From contig CAWDDB010000008.1 in the NCBI GenBank assembly GCA_963800975.1, positions 1,178,001 to 1,242,000 of the forward strand: 64,000 nt of DNA, read 5' to 3'. A program made the position numbers and the translations under genes. Every line of letters begins with the position of its first letter. Within the stretch, counting starts at the first letter, position 1. Below are positions 16,454-25,130 of the stretch, piece after piece. The notes under the pieces were generated by a model, which made no database searches, was not told the DNA's origin, and worked only from the letters and a program-made list of their open reading frames with translations. The DNA comes from JALYGY01 sp963800975 (GTDB lineage: Bacteria > Actinomycetota > Rubrobacteria > Rubrobacterales > Rubrobacteraceae).

Positions 16454-17541
16454 GCCGGGGTTACGGGCGCAAGATAACCGACCTGCCCTCCCTCGTAGAA
16501 TCTCTGCCGCCCGGGGACCGCGCAACCACTCGGCGCATCTTCGACATCGGCACCACGACGGGCCGCCTCGACCCGCCGGAGGCGATGCGGGCCTGGATCG
16601 AGAAGTCCTTCGGCTCGGTGGACGCGGTCTTGCGGCAGCGGATAGTGAAAGTAACCAACCGCGTTACCCTCGACGGAACCCTCTTCAACGGCTTGCGAGC
16701 CTCCCGCCCGCTAGACACCGGCGTGAGCGTCGACCTCGAGCGCGAGATAGCGGCGACGGAGGGAGACCCCTTCTGCCGTCCCGAGGAAGGCACCCCGGCC
16801 GACGTCTTCGGGAGGGTGCGCGGCGAGCACTCGATAACCGCCTCCAACGTCGCCAAGTACGACGGCTTCCACGGCGTCGTAGTCTTCGACGACCACAACC
16901 CGCTCCGTCTGACCCCCGAGAAGGTCTCCGATTACGTCGCCGTCGGCCTCGAGTGGTGCCGCAAGGCACTCGAAGCGGATCCCGAAGCGAAGTACCCCTT
17001 CCTCATGTGGAACTGCCTGTGGCGCGCCGGCGGCTCCATCATCCACGGGCACGCCCAGGTGACCGCCACCCGCGGCACGCACTACCCGAAGGTCGAGCAC
17101 CTCAGGCGCGCTGCTACGCGCTACCAGGCGGAGCACGCCTCCGACTACTTCGAAGACCTGTACCGCGTGCACGAATCTCTGGGTCTCGCCGTCCCGGCCG
17201 AGGGCGAAGTCCGGGCCTTCGCCAGCCTCTCGCCCATCAAGGAGAAGGAGCTGGTTGTTGTCGGCGGGAGCCCGGAGGACGAGGACCTCCGCCGGACGGT
17301 TGGCGCCCTGCTCAGGGACTACGTAGACGCCCTGGGGGTCAGGGCCTTCAACATCGCCTTCTACATGACCCCGCTCGCCCCGGTGGAGGAGGACTGGTCC
17401 GGCTTTCCGACGGTCGTGCGCATCGTGGACAGGGGGGACCCGGCCAACCGCACCTCGGACTTCGGGGCGATGGAGCTCTACGCCGCCTCCGTGGTCGCCT
17501 CGGATCCCTTCCGGGTGGCGGACGCCTTGCGAGATTCGTAG
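16450..17541 (+). CDS. GalT/HIT-type nucleotidyltransferase
   Basis: This 363-residue protein has the histidine-triad-type catalytic segment SIIHGHAQV (HxHxQ) near residue 197, as in galactose-1-phosphate uridylyltransferase and Ap4A phosphorylase. The region NVAKYDGFHGVVVFDDHNPL also fits the GalT fold. The N-terminal zinc cysteines of E. coli GalT are not evident. It starts inside the stop of the glycosyltransferase fusion, so it is part of the same operon and may supply or salvage the UDP- or ADP-sugar donor. The exact sugar phosphate is unknown. Confidence 0.8.
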   Translation: MSRGYGRKITDLPSLVESLPPGDRATTRRIFDIGTTTGRLDPPEAMRAWIEKSFGSVDAVLRQRIVKVTNRVTLDGTLFNGLRASRPLDTGVSVDLEREIAATEGDPFCRPEEGTPADVFGRVRGEHSITASNVAKYDGFHGVVVFDDHNPLRLTPEKVSDYVAVGLEWCRKALEADPEAKYPFLMWNCLWRAGGSIIHGHAQVTATRGTHYPKVEHLRRAATRYQAEHASDYFEDLYRVHESLGLAVPAEGEVRAFASLSPIKEKELVVVGGSPEDEDLRRTVGALLRDYVDALGVRAFNIAFYMTPLAPVEEDWSGFPTVVRIVDRGDPANRTSDFGAMELYAASVVASDPFRVADALRDS

Positions 17542-17651
17542 CTCCGCTCCCCCACCCCGGCTCACGAAAAGATCACCCATTTGGGGGATGCGCTAGCACC
17601 CCCCGGGGATAATCATTCGGGCACTGCTGGCGAGCAAGGAGGAGAACGGTC

Positions 17652-18152
17652 GTGGAACATCTGCCCCCGCGTGTGGTAGGACCCGAAGACGGAAGGGCCG
17701 TGGATTTCGGTTCTTTCGGTGTCCGGTTCATGGTCTGGAGCGAGGAATCCGGCGGGGGGTTCTCCCTCGTCGAGCACCCGATCCCACCCCGGACGCTCGT
17801 CGCGCCGATGCACCGCCACGCCAACGAGGACGAGTATAGCTACGTGCTGGAGGGGCGCATGGGGGCGCAGCTCGGAGACGAGGTGGTATATGCGGAGGAG
17901 GGAACCCTGGTCTTCAAGCCCCGCGGCCAGTGGCACACGTTCTGGAACGCCGGCGACGGGCCGTGCCGGATACTCGAGATCATCTCCCCCGGAGGGTTCG
18001 AGCACCTGTTCAAGGAGATGGCCGATGACCCGGAAGCGATGGACGGCGAGACGGCCGCGGCGCTCGACGCCCGGTACGGCCTGGAGGTGGACTACGATAG
18101 CATAGCGCGCCTGTGCGAAGAGCACGGTCTCGCCTTCCCGATGGAGGAGTGA
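17652..18152 (+). CDS. Cupin-domain protein
   Basis: This 166-residue protein has a single cupin barrel. Metal-ligand motif 1 is PMHRHANEDEYSYVLEGRMG near residue 52 and motif 2 is PRGQWHTFWNAG, with a C-terminal helical tail (residues 120-166). AAGGAGGAG before the GTG start is strong. It could be a small isomerase, dioxygenase or sugar-binding cupin; the genomic context after the sugar operon is not decisive. Confidence 0.88.
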   Translation: MEHLPPRVVGPEDGRAVDFGSFGVRFMVWSEESGGGFSLVEHPIPPRTLVAPMHRHANEDEYSYVLEGRMGAQLGDEVVYAEEGTLVFKPRGQWHTFWNAGDGPCRILEIISPGGFEHLFKEMADDPEAMDGETAAALDARYGLEVDYDSIARLCEEHGLAFPMEE

Positions 18153-18179
18153 GGTCGGAGTCGGGGGCGGTATCGACGC

Positions 18180-18683
18180 CTAGCCGGGCAGCTCTGCCCT
18201 GTCCCCCACCTCGACCCCGCGCTCCTCGAAGAAGCCCCGGTTGACCTCCAGAGCATACCGGGCGGGCTCAGCGGAGACGTAGTGGGGCGGCACGTCGTCC
18301 AGGGCCTTCATGTCCTGGATGTCCACGATGCGCCCCTCCGAGTCCAGGTATGCGATGGAGAGCGGTATCAGGGTGTTCCTCATCCAGAAAGACCGCTCGT
18401 CCTCCTCGGGGAATACGAAGAGCATCCCGCGATCCTCCCCCAGCGCCGTCCGGTCCATGAGACCCCGCGCCTGTTCCTCGGGCGAGTCGGCGATCTCGAC
18501 CTGTACCTCTACCTCACCTTCATTCGAATCGATTGCCACCGTGCGAAGGCCCGCAACGTCCGAGCTGGCGGCGGCTTTGCCCGAGGCGTTGGCCCCCGAT
18601 GAGGAGTTCGCGTTATCGCCGGAGGATCCATCGCACCCGGCGATGAGCAGCGCTAGCAAGAGATAGACCGCGAACCTCCTCAC
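18180..18683 (-). CDS. DUF192 lipoprotein
   Basis: This 167-residue protein has a lipoprotein signal peptide (RFAVYLLLALLIAGC, Cys about residue 18), a Ser/Asn/Gly-rich linker, and then a DUF192 domain. DUF192 landmarks are VQVEIADSPEEQARGLMDRT, GMLFVF, RSFWMRNTLIPLSIAYLD and YALEVNRGFFEERGV. It is anchored outside the membrane; the DUF192 function is unknown. The GTG start overlaps the AlaX stop (GTGA), so it is the last gene of a three-gene operon. Confidence 0.9.
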   Translation of the reverse strand: MRRFAVYLLLALLIAGCDGSSGDNANSSSGANASGKAAASSDVAGLRTVAIDSNEGEVEVQVEIADSPEEQARGLMDRTALGEDRGMLFVFPEEDERSFWMRNTLIPLSIAYLDSEGRIVDIQDMKALDDVPPHYVSAEPARYALEVNRGFFEERGVEVGDRAELPG

Positions 18684-19390
18684 CGCAGCACGAACTCTAT
18701 CCGTTTGTTCTGGCGGCCCTTGCTCTTGTGGCCTGTGATCTCTACGCGGCCGACCTCGCCGGTGTTGGCGACGTGGGTGCCTCCGTCGGCCTGGGTGTCG
18801 AGACCTTCGATCTCGACGATCCGGATCACGCGCACCCGTTCCGGCACCAGGTTGACCTGGGTGCGGATGAGATCGGGGTTCTCGAGCGCCTCCTCGCGCG
18901 GGAGCTCGTAGACCTTGACCGGCCGCTCAAGGGCAAGCGCGTCGTTCGTGAGACGCTCGATCTCCCCGACGACCTCGGACGTCCACTCTCCCGGAAAGGA
19001 GAAGTCCATGCGGGCGCGGTCGGCGCGCATCTGGCCGCCCGTGACCTTGGCCTCGAAGTTCTGCCAGATCACGCCCGACAGCACGTGCAGGGCGGTGTGG
19101 TGGCGCATGTGGCCGTAACGTCTCTCCCAGTCGAGCTCCCCCTTGAGCTCCCGCACCGTCCCGGGGATCGGGTTGTCCAGCACGTGGACGACCTCGCCCC
19201 CCTGACGCCGCGCGTCCACGACGGACGCCCGGACGGGCCCGATCCCCAGCGTTCCCTTGTCCGGAGGCTGGCCCCCGCCGCCGGGGTAGAAGGCGGTGCG
19301 GTCCAGGACCACCTCGCGGCCGGAGAGGCTCACGATCCGGGCCTCGAATCCCCTGAGGTAGGAATCACCGAGAAAGAGCTCTTCGGTCAC
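18680..19390 (-). CDS. AlaX-type alanyl-tRNA editing protein
   Basis: This 236-residue free-standing editing domain hydrolyses mischarged Ser- or Gly-tRNA(Ala). It shows YPGGGGQPPDKGTL, the metal motif HHTALHVLSG (HxxxH), GGQMRADRARMDFSF, and the second metal motif DTQADGGTHVANTGEVG. The Cys of the usual C-x3-H pair is not at the standard place, as in AlaX-M proteins with DGGTHV. The GTG start overlaps the PHP gene stop. Pairing with a PHP phosphoesterase looks like packing of housekeeping genes. Confidence 0.92.
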   Translation of the reverse strand: MTEELFLGDSYLRGFEARIVSLSGREVVLDRTAFYPGGGGQPPDKGTLGIGPVRASVVDARRQGGEVVHVLDNPIPGTVRELKGELDWERRYGHMRHHTALHVLSGVIWQNFEAKVTGGQMRADRARMDFSFPGEWTSEVVGEIERLTNDALALERPVKVYELPREEALENPDLIRTQVNLVPERVRVIRIVEIEGLDTQADGGTHVANTGEVGRVEITGHKSKGRQNKRIEFVLR

Positions 19391-20145
19391 AGCGGCAGGG
19401 TACCGCGCTGTCGGTTCCTGAAGGTGACGACCTCGCGGTAGCCGACGTCGCGGACCAGGGGCAGGCTCTTCTCGTAGCCCATCCCGACCTCGTTCGCGGC
19501 GTGGGCATCCGAGGAGAGGATGATGGGCACGCCGCGGCGGTGGAACATCTCGAGCAACTTCCTGGAGGGGTAAATCTCGCCCACAGGTTTACGTAGCCCC
19601 GCGGCGTTCACGTCCACGACGACGCCGGAGGCGGCCACGGCGTCGGCTGTCTCCTCCAGCATGCCGGTAATGTCCCTGTTTGGGAAGTGGCGGAAGATCT
19701 TGATCAGGTCGGGATGGCCGAGGACCTCGAAACGTCCGCAGAGCGCGGCCTCGCGCACGTTGGCGTAGTAGGCTTCGTAGAGGTCATAGGTGTCCCACCT
19801 GTCGTAGATGGTCTGGTCTGTCGTGCGGTCTATCTCGTCGCCCGTTACCCTGTGGACGCTACCGATCACGTAGTCGTACGGAAGTGCGGTCGAGTCGTGG
19901 TCCATCCGCTCCTCGTTGCCGGGGACGAAGTCTATCTCTATCCCCAGGCGCAACTCGACGTCGCTCGAGAGCTCGCGAGCTTCCTGGAAGGCGGCCAGGT
20001 CTATCTCATCCAGGTAGCGGTCGTGCTCCGTGATCCCCATCTGCCGGATGCCGCGTTCGTTGGCGACCTCGCAGTAGGCGAGGATGTTCTCGACCGTCAT
20101 CGGCCTATCGCCGTGGGCGACGACGTGCAGGTGGTAGTCGATCAA
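19387..20145 (-). CDS. PHP-domain phosphoesterase (histidinol-phosphatase-like)
   Basis: This 252-residue protein starts IDYHLHVVAHGD and carries the PHP metal ligands HLH, GITEHDRY, the E in LGIEIDFV, GSVHRV, GHPDLIKIF and SSDAHAANEVG. The length and motif order fit HisK-type histidinol-phosphate phosphatase or a general PHP phosphoesterase. It opens a three-gene operon with AlaX and the DUF192 lipoprotein. No his genes are near, so a histidine role is only a possibility. Confidence 0.88.
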   Translation of the reverse strand: MIDYHLHVVAHGDRPMTVENILAYCEVANERGIRQMGITEHDRYLDEIDLAAFQEARELSSDVELRLGIEIDFVPGNEERMDHDSTALPYDYVIGSVHRVTGDEIDRTTDQTIYDRWDTYDLYEAYYANVREAALCGRFEVLGHPDLIKIFRHFPNRDITGMLEETADAVAASGVVVDVNAAGLRKPVGEIYPSRKLLEMFHRRGVPIILSSDAHAANEVGMGYEKSLPLVRDVGYREVVTFRNRQRGTLPL

Positions 20146-20228
20146 GCGTCTCCTAACGGAATGGTAACGTCCAACCCTTTTATCTTATAGGATTAGCGCC
20201 ATGCTTCACGAGAGGAGGGGCCAGGACG

Positions 20229-21260
20229 TTGGCTAGGGCGATGTACGTGCTGACGATAGTGTTCACCTTGGGCGTGGTCGCCGCCGAGCTATTGCACGCG
20301 CCGACCCTCGTCATCTTCGTCGTCTCGGCCCTCGCCCTCGTCGGGCTCGCGTGGGTGCTGGGGCAGGCCACGGAGTCCCTCGGGCACCACTCGGGGCCGC
20401 GCATCGGGGGCGTCCTGAACGCCACCTTCGGTAACGCCGCGGAGCTGATCATCACGATCTTCGCGCTCGCGGCTGGCCTCACCACCATCGTGAAGGCCTC
20501 GATCATCGGCTCGATCATCGGCAACGTGCTGCTCGTGCTCGGGGCCAGCCTGCTCCTGGGCGGGCTCAAGAACGGCACCCAGTCCTTCTCGACCACGATA
20601 GCCGGGATAAACGCCTCTATGCTCGGTATCGTGGCCGCCGCGCTCGCGCTCCCGACCATCTTCGCGAGCACCAACCCCGGCCCCACCCCCACGACCCTCA
20701 GCGTCGAGGTCGCCGTGGTGATGTTCGTCCTCTACGTGCTGTACCTGGTCTTCTACCTCCGGAGCCCCGAGGGCGGCGTGGCGACCGGGGAAGGACACGC
20801 GCCGTTCGGTAGGAGGGCCTCCCTCGTCGTGCTCCTCGTGTCTACGGCGGCCGTCGCCTACTCGTCCGAGGCGTTCGTCGGCGCCATAGAGCCGCTCACC
20901 GAAGTGTACGGGATCTCCGAGCTCTTCGTCGGCGTCATCATCGTGCCCATAGTCGGCAACATCGCCGAGCACGTGGTGGGGGTCCAGATCGCCTACAAGA
21001 ACAACATGGACTTCTCGATGGCCATCTCCCTCGGCTCCTCCATCCAGGTCGCCCTCTTGGTCACCCCGATCCTGGTCTTCCTCGGCCCGTTTCTCGGCCA
21101 TCCCCTGACGCTCGTGTTCACCCCCCTCGAGCTCGGCGCCCTCGGAGCCGCGGTCGTGGTCACCGGCTTCGTCGCCCTCGACGGCAAGTCCAACTGGCTG
21201 GAGGGCGCGATGCTCTGCGGCGTCTACGTAATCTCCGCCATAGCCTTTTTCTTCTCGTAG
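20229..21260 (+). CDS. CAX-family cation/proton antiporter
   Basis: This 343-residue antiporter has eleven likely helices and both alpha repeats of the CaCA superfamily: GGVLNATFGNAAELIITIFA and VPIVGNIAEHVVGVQIA. It should export Ca2+ (or Na+/K+) in exchange for protons. The proposed TTG start has GGAGG about ten bases upstream; ATG 20241 is a possible alternative. The last 171 bases are repeated at 26358-26528. Confidence 0.93.
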   Translation: MARAMYVLTIVFTLGVVAAELLHAPTLVIFVVSALALVGLAWVLGQATESLGHHSGPRIGGVLNATFGNAAELIITIFALAAGLTTIVKASIIGSIIGNVLLVLGASLLLGGLKNGTQSFSTTIAGINASMLGIVAAALALPTIFASTNPGPTPTTLSVEVAVVMFVLYVLYLVFYLRSPEGGVATGEGHAPFGRRASLVVLLVSTAAVAYSSEAFVGAIEPLTEVYGISELFVGVIIVPIVGNIAEHVVGVQIAYKNNMDFSMAISLGSSIQVALLVTPILVFLGPFLGHPLTLVFTPLELGALGAAVVVTGFVALDGKSNWLEGAMLCGVYVISAIAFFFS

Positions 21261-21289
21261 GACCAAGCCACCGCTCACCGCGACGATCG

Positions 21290-21800
21290 TTGGCCAGGGC
21301 GTCCGGCGCGGGGTGCTCGTGGATAAGGCCGCCGTGCCCGCCGCGGCGACGGGTAGCGAGGCGCGCTCGAACGTCCTCCTCGCGACGGCCAGAGGTATCC
21401 CAAGTACGTGTCGGTTACCGTGATCCCCGAAACGTCGACGTCTTGGTCGAAAACGAAGGCCATCTTGCGAACCGTCCCGTGGGCCGCGCCGCAGACCGCG
21501 CGCCAGAGCGCCGACGGCGGCGCAGGATCGAACCGTATTCTCGCAATGCAAGGTAACGGAACCGCGAGCACGATCGCGCGAGCGTGCGTCGAACCGCTAC
21601 CCCCCTCACACTCCCAGCGTATCTCGGCGCTCTTGGCGTCGCCGTCCTACCGGATCTCAGTAACGGGGGCGGAGTACCGGATCTTTTGGCCAAGTTCGGC
21701 GGCGAGCGCCCTGGAGATGCTCCCCGCCCCGCCCCCAGTACTCGCCGCCCTTTCCGACACCGCCCTTGGTTTTCAGCTTCACGGCGTAGGAGTAGAACGA
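21290..21800 (-). pseudogene. Remnant of a flavin monoamine oxidase
   Basis: On the minus strand one frame reads AGSISRALAAELGQKIRYSA then PVTEIR, an in-frame TAG (21647-21649), then DGDAKSAEIRWECEGG, ARAIVLAVPLPCIARIRFDP and TVRKMAFVFDQDVD. This matches the middle of flavin monoamine oxidases: substrate domain, AVP loop and xxIxFDP. The FAD-binding GxGxxG N-terminus and the C-terminal flavin loop are absent, and the frame is broken upstream near 21779. I read it as a dead fragment of an amine-oxidising enzyme that belonged with the neighbouring polyamine transporter remnants. Confidence 0.65.
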
Positions 21801-21908
21801 CATGCGGTCCACGAGAAAGCGGGCCGTCGCCTTGCGGTCCTCGGCGGGGTAGAGCTCCACCGCGTTCGGATCCATCTCCTGCCCAAGGCGCGCGAGCCCG
21901 ACCACCTG

Positions 21909-22289
21909 CTAGACCGCTCCTCTTCGCTCCCCGCAGCCGCACCCCGCGAGCTCAGTGGTACGGCGGACGAGTGCCTCGAGCCGCCGGAGCTCAGCCTCTT
22001 CGTCAACACCGAAGCGGTGAACGCTCGGCGCGAGCAGGTATTGGTCTCGCAGGACCAGGGCGAGCCGGAGCAGGCCGCTAGACTCAGCGCCTCGTTCGAC
22101 GCCGCGTTCCAGGGCAACGCGACACGACCTCAGGTAGAGGAACCAAGACGCGGCATCGCCGCGGCAAATGATCTCCTCTATTTCCTCGCTCTCACCCCCG
22201 GTGCTGCGCCCGTCGGCAGCTTCAATGAGAGCAGGCACCAGGCGCTCGACTTCCGGCGTAAGGAAGAGCCATGCGTCCCGCCCCGTCAC
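21909..22289 (-). CDS. Hypothetical protein coupled to the Rieske oxygenase
   Basis: This 126-residue protein starts at GTG 22289, overlapping the stop of the Rieske gene (GTGA). It begins MTGRDAWLFLTPEVERLVPA and is mostly helical and charged, with WFLYLRSCRVALERGVERG. It ends at TAG 21909-21911, and the same frame stays open for about 80 more codons (up to 21657), so the gene may have lost its 3' half to a nonsense mutation. Family unknown; it lies in a decayed region. Confidence 0.5.
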   Translation of the reverse strand: MTGRDAWLFLTPEVERLVPALIEAADGRSTGGESEEIEEIICRGDAASWFLYLRSCRVALERGVERGAESSGLLRLALVLRDQYLLAPSVHRFGVDEEAELRRLEALVRRTTELAGCGCGERRGAV

Positions 22290-23509
22290 GTCACTTCACG
22301 TTCCGTCGCGACACCTTCGGGCGATCCCCGATCGTCCCGGGCGCGGTCTTCCTCAGGGATGGCGCTCCGGACCAGGTTCTGGAACTTGGCGACCGAGCCC
22401 TCAATCTCGTCGTTGAGGATACCCCTCTGATACGAGGGGGCGGAGAGCCCAACCTGGACGCGGTCCGTTAGCTGCGTATCCTCGTCCATTACGTCGCGCT
22501 GCAGACGGTGGCACAGGTACCGCGCGAGTCGATCGCGGAGCGTGGCCGTGGGATCCACGAGCGTCATCGTGATCGCCACGGTGCTGTTCAGGCTGGTCGG
22601 CAGGAGTTGCCAGGTATCTATGTGGTGCGGGTAGATCTCGAAGAACGTCGCCGGCCACATGTGGATGTTGCCCCAGCCCTCGTGGAACTCGGCGGGCATA
22701 TTGGGCATAGGGCGCGCCAGTCGCTGGTAGAGCCGCTCGGAGAGGACCTTGGACGGCTTCTTTCGCAGCGGCACCGACGACCACTCGCCGTGCGCGGCGT
22801 ACTCACCGTCGGTGGCCTTGACGTCGAGAAGCCGCACGAGGCTAGGGTGGCTGACCGGGACGTGGTAGTCCTCGAGGTAGTTGTCCGCGAGGACCTTCCA
22901 ATTGGCCCGATACTCCTCCTTGTAGCGGCTGCCGTGCGGCCCGCGGGACTCGCGCCAGGGCAGAAGGGACGTCCGCCAGTTCGCGGTGTAGCGATGCACG
23001 ACGCGTCTCTCTAGGTTGAGTGACCGCAGAAAATCGCCCATGTCCCCGAAAACGTCCTCGATCGGCGGGGCTTCGGGATCGGTGCTCACGAAGATCAAAC
23101 CGGCCAGCTCCGCGACCCCGAACTCCGGCAGGCGCACGGCGTCGCGGTCAAACGACCGGAAGCCCCGGGCCTGGGGTGCCGCGGCAAGCGCGCCGTCGAG
23201 GCGGTAGGTCCAGGCGTGGTACGGGCAGCGCATGACCTTGGCGCAGGTGCCCGTTCCCTCCAGGACCAGCGACGCCCGGTGGCGGCACACGTTCGAGAGG
23301 GCGCGCAGCCTTCCGTCGTCGTGACTGCGCACCACCACTACGGGCTCGCGTCCTACCATGATCGTTACGTACCCGCCGGGCTTCGCGACCTCAGAGCCGT
23401 GCCCCGCCAAAGTCCAGGCTGTCCCGAAGACCTCGTCCACCTCCCGCTCGTATAGCGCGGGGTCGTGGTATGCGCGATCCGGCAGCGTGTACACGGGTCC
23501 GTCGGGCAT
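22286..23509 (-). CDS. Rieske non-haem iron oxygenase, large subunit
   Basis: This 407-residue oxygenase has a Rieske 2Fe-2S centre (CRHRASLVLEG then CPYHAWTY, C-x-H and C-x2-H) at residues 73-100, and a mononuclear iron site NYLEDYHVPVSHPSL (D-x2-H-x4-H) near residue 213. The family hydroxylates or demethylates aromatics and quaternary amines; neighbouring amine-related remnants make an amine substrate plausible. All metal ligands are present, so it may still work, but no ferredoxin reductase partner is seen. AGGAAAGG precedes the ATG. Two direct repeats lie in its upstream region. Confidence 0.92.
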   Translation of the reverse strand: MPDGPVYTLPDRAYHDPALYEREVDEVFGTAWTLAGHGSEVAKPGGYVTIMVGREPVVVVRSHDDGRLRALSNVCRHRASLVLEGTGTCAKVMRCPYHAWTYRLDGALAAAPQARGFRSFDRDAVRLPEFGVAELAGLIFVSTDPEAPPIEDVFGDMGDFLRSLNLERRVVHRYTANWRTSLLPWRESRGPHGSRYKEEYRANWKVLADNYLEDYHVPVSHPSLVRLLDVKATDGEYAAHGEWSSVPLRKKPSKVLSERLYQRLARPMPNMPAEFHEGWGNIHMWPATFFEIYPHHIDTWQLLPTSLNSTVAITMTLVDPTATLRDRLARYLCHRLQRDVMDEDTQLTDRVQVGLSAPSYQRGILNDEIEGSVAKFQNLVRSAIPEEDRARDDRGSPEGVATEREVT

Positions 23510-23530
23510 GGTCGGCCTTTCCTGGTTGAC

Positions 23531-23554
23531 TGCTTAATTGGTAAATGCTTAATT
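23531..23554. promoter_or_regulatory. Direct repeats TGCTTAATT between divergent genes
   Basis: TGCTTAATT occurs at 23531-23539 and again at 23546-23554, 15 bases apart, in an AT-rich stretch between the Rieske gene and the divergent transporter remnant. The second copy is followed by AGCA, giving a near-palindrome. It may be a regulator site; no regulator gene lies beside it. Confidence 0.4.
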
Positions 23555-23602
23555 AGCAAATGTTAGCATCGCGACATTAGAGGAGTCAAAGGGGGAAACC
23601 AC

Positions 23603-23850
23603 TTGCACCCCACGCGCGATGCTCGACGAGCGAGCCTGGGCGGACGGCCGATAAGCCGAAGGGATTTCCTTGAGGTGTCGGCCTCGGCGGCGGTCCTACT
23701 GGCGACGGGGTGCGGCAGCGGGGTCGCGTTGGTGGACCCCGACGATCCGGAGCTCAGACCGGCGGAACCGCCGGCTCCCTCGGAGGACGCGGTCAAGGAC
23801 GACCGGCTGTTGCTCTTCAACTGGGAGCAGCATCTGGCTCCCCCGGCTCG
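23603..23850 (+). pseudogene. 5' stub of a PotD-like polyamine-binding protein
   Basis: The stub starts at TTG 23603. It has a twin-arginine motif SRRDFLEVSASAAVLLATGC with a lipobox Cys, a Pro/Glu linker, and then LLLFNWEQHLAP, which is the first strand of mature PotD-type proteins. After about 80 codons the match stops and the DNA continues as a permease in another frame. More than 250 residues of binding protein are missing, so a deletion joined this stub to potC. Confidence 0.7.
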
Positions 23851-23855
23851 GGCTG

Positions 23856-24659
23856 AGATCGTACGCGGGCTTGATCATCCTCTACCTGCTGGCGCCGGTG
23901 ATGGTGGTGGTGCTGTTCTCCTTCAACGACTCTCGCTCGTTGCAACAGTTCCAGGGCTTCTCGCTGCGCTGGTACCACGACTTCCTCGGCGACGAGGCCC
24001 TGCGAAACGCGCTCTTCGTCTCGCTCAAACTCGGCGGCATAACGATGATCGGATCGACCGTCCTTGGGCTCCTGCTGGCCTTCGGGCTCAGCAGGCTCGG
24101 CGGGCGCCTAGTGAGCGCCCTGGACGGGCTCTCGCTCGTGCCGATGATCACCCCGGACATCCTTTTTTGCGTGGCGCTGCTCATGGGCTTCACGCAGCTC
24201 TTCCTGGTCTCCCCCTCGTTCCTGACACTAGTCATCGGGCACCTCACCCTGACGTTCACCTACACCACGATCGCGATCCGTGCCCGGCTCCTCTCGCTGG
24301 GACCGGAGCTCGAAGAGGCCGCGATGGACCTGGGAGCGTCGAGGCCGCGCGCCATCTTCCTGGTGGTGTTGCCTAACCTCCTGCCCGCCATCGCGGCCTC
24401 CGCGCTACTCGCGTTGGCGATATCGCTTGACGACTTCTCCATTAGCCTCTTCAACTCCGGCCAGGGTTCTCAGCCGCTCCCGGTGAAGATTTGGTCTCAG
24501 GTCCGGTTCGGGGTCTCTCCGACGATAAACGCCATCTCCACGGCCATCCTCGTCTTCACGGTCTCGGTTCTGCTCCTCGCCCTGACGATCCCACGCCTCC
24601 TCGGTCGCCTGCGCCGTCGAGGCGACGATGGACTATCCGGCTGGGGCGACGCCTTCTGA
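23856..24659 (+). pseudogene. Headless PotC-like ABC permease
   Basis: The frame ending at TGA 24657-24659 encodes about 265 residues of a spermidine/putrescine-type permease. It has LLAPVMVVVLFSFNDSRS at the start, LVPMITPDILFCVALLMGF, and the EAA loop EEAAMDLGASRPRAIFLVVL for contact with the ATPase. The normal cytoplasmic start and first turns of helix 1 are missing because the gene is joined to the PotD stub out of frame. Internal GTG starts could give a shortened protein, but a working transporter is unlikely without PotB and PotD. Confidence 0.7.
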
Positions 24660-24796
24660 TGCGATAGATGGCTTCGTACGTCGGCACGAACCGCCAACAC
24701 GGTTCCGTATGCCGGGCGACGTGTCGCCGCCGTCACCGGGCCGGAGCATGCGACTCGAAAGCCGGCGCGGGGGACGACACGCTAGCGCACTCGGCG

Positions 24797-25085
24797 ACCA
24801 GGCGCGTCGCGGCGCGGCTCATGACGCCCGAGTGCGCCCGAATGTGCGACGCTGGGGGCTCTCGCAAGCTCTTATATACCCGGGCCTCGATGGCGAAGCG
24901 GTACGCTTCGGAGGTGGCGAATCGCTGCGCGGACCGTTGCCTGCAGGTCTTCGCCGGGCGCGGTCATGTGCGCTCCTGCGAAGTCGAGCGATTCGATCGG
25001 GATTTGCGGGTGTACCACATCTGGGAAGGAACCAGCGAGATACGGCGTCTTGTCGTCGTCAACGCGCCGCGCGAGCGCGGGGTCG
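24797..25085 (+). pseudogene. C-terminal fragment of an acyl-CoA dehydrogenase
   Basis: One plus-strand frame reads RVAARLMTPECARMCDAGG, then ASMAKRYASEVANRCADRCL, QVFAGRGHVRSCEVERFDRD and HIWEGTSEIRRLVV. These are the last helices of acyl-CoA dehydrogenases, including the Q-x-F-G-G-R-G-like flavin contact (here QVFAGRG) and the conserved EGTSEI motif. The N-terminal and middle domains are gone. It lies between the PotC and PotA genes, where an intact gene is not expected, so it is a relic. Confidence 0.7.
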
Positions 25086-25130
25086 AGGCGGTGCTCCCGG
25101 ACGAGTCGTCGGAGGGCGGGAGGCATACGA

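Noticed and set aside
20289..21551. A 420-codon minus-strand frame opposite the CAX antiporter
   Set aside because: Charged, low-complexity shadow sequence; the plus strand has both CaCA motifs.
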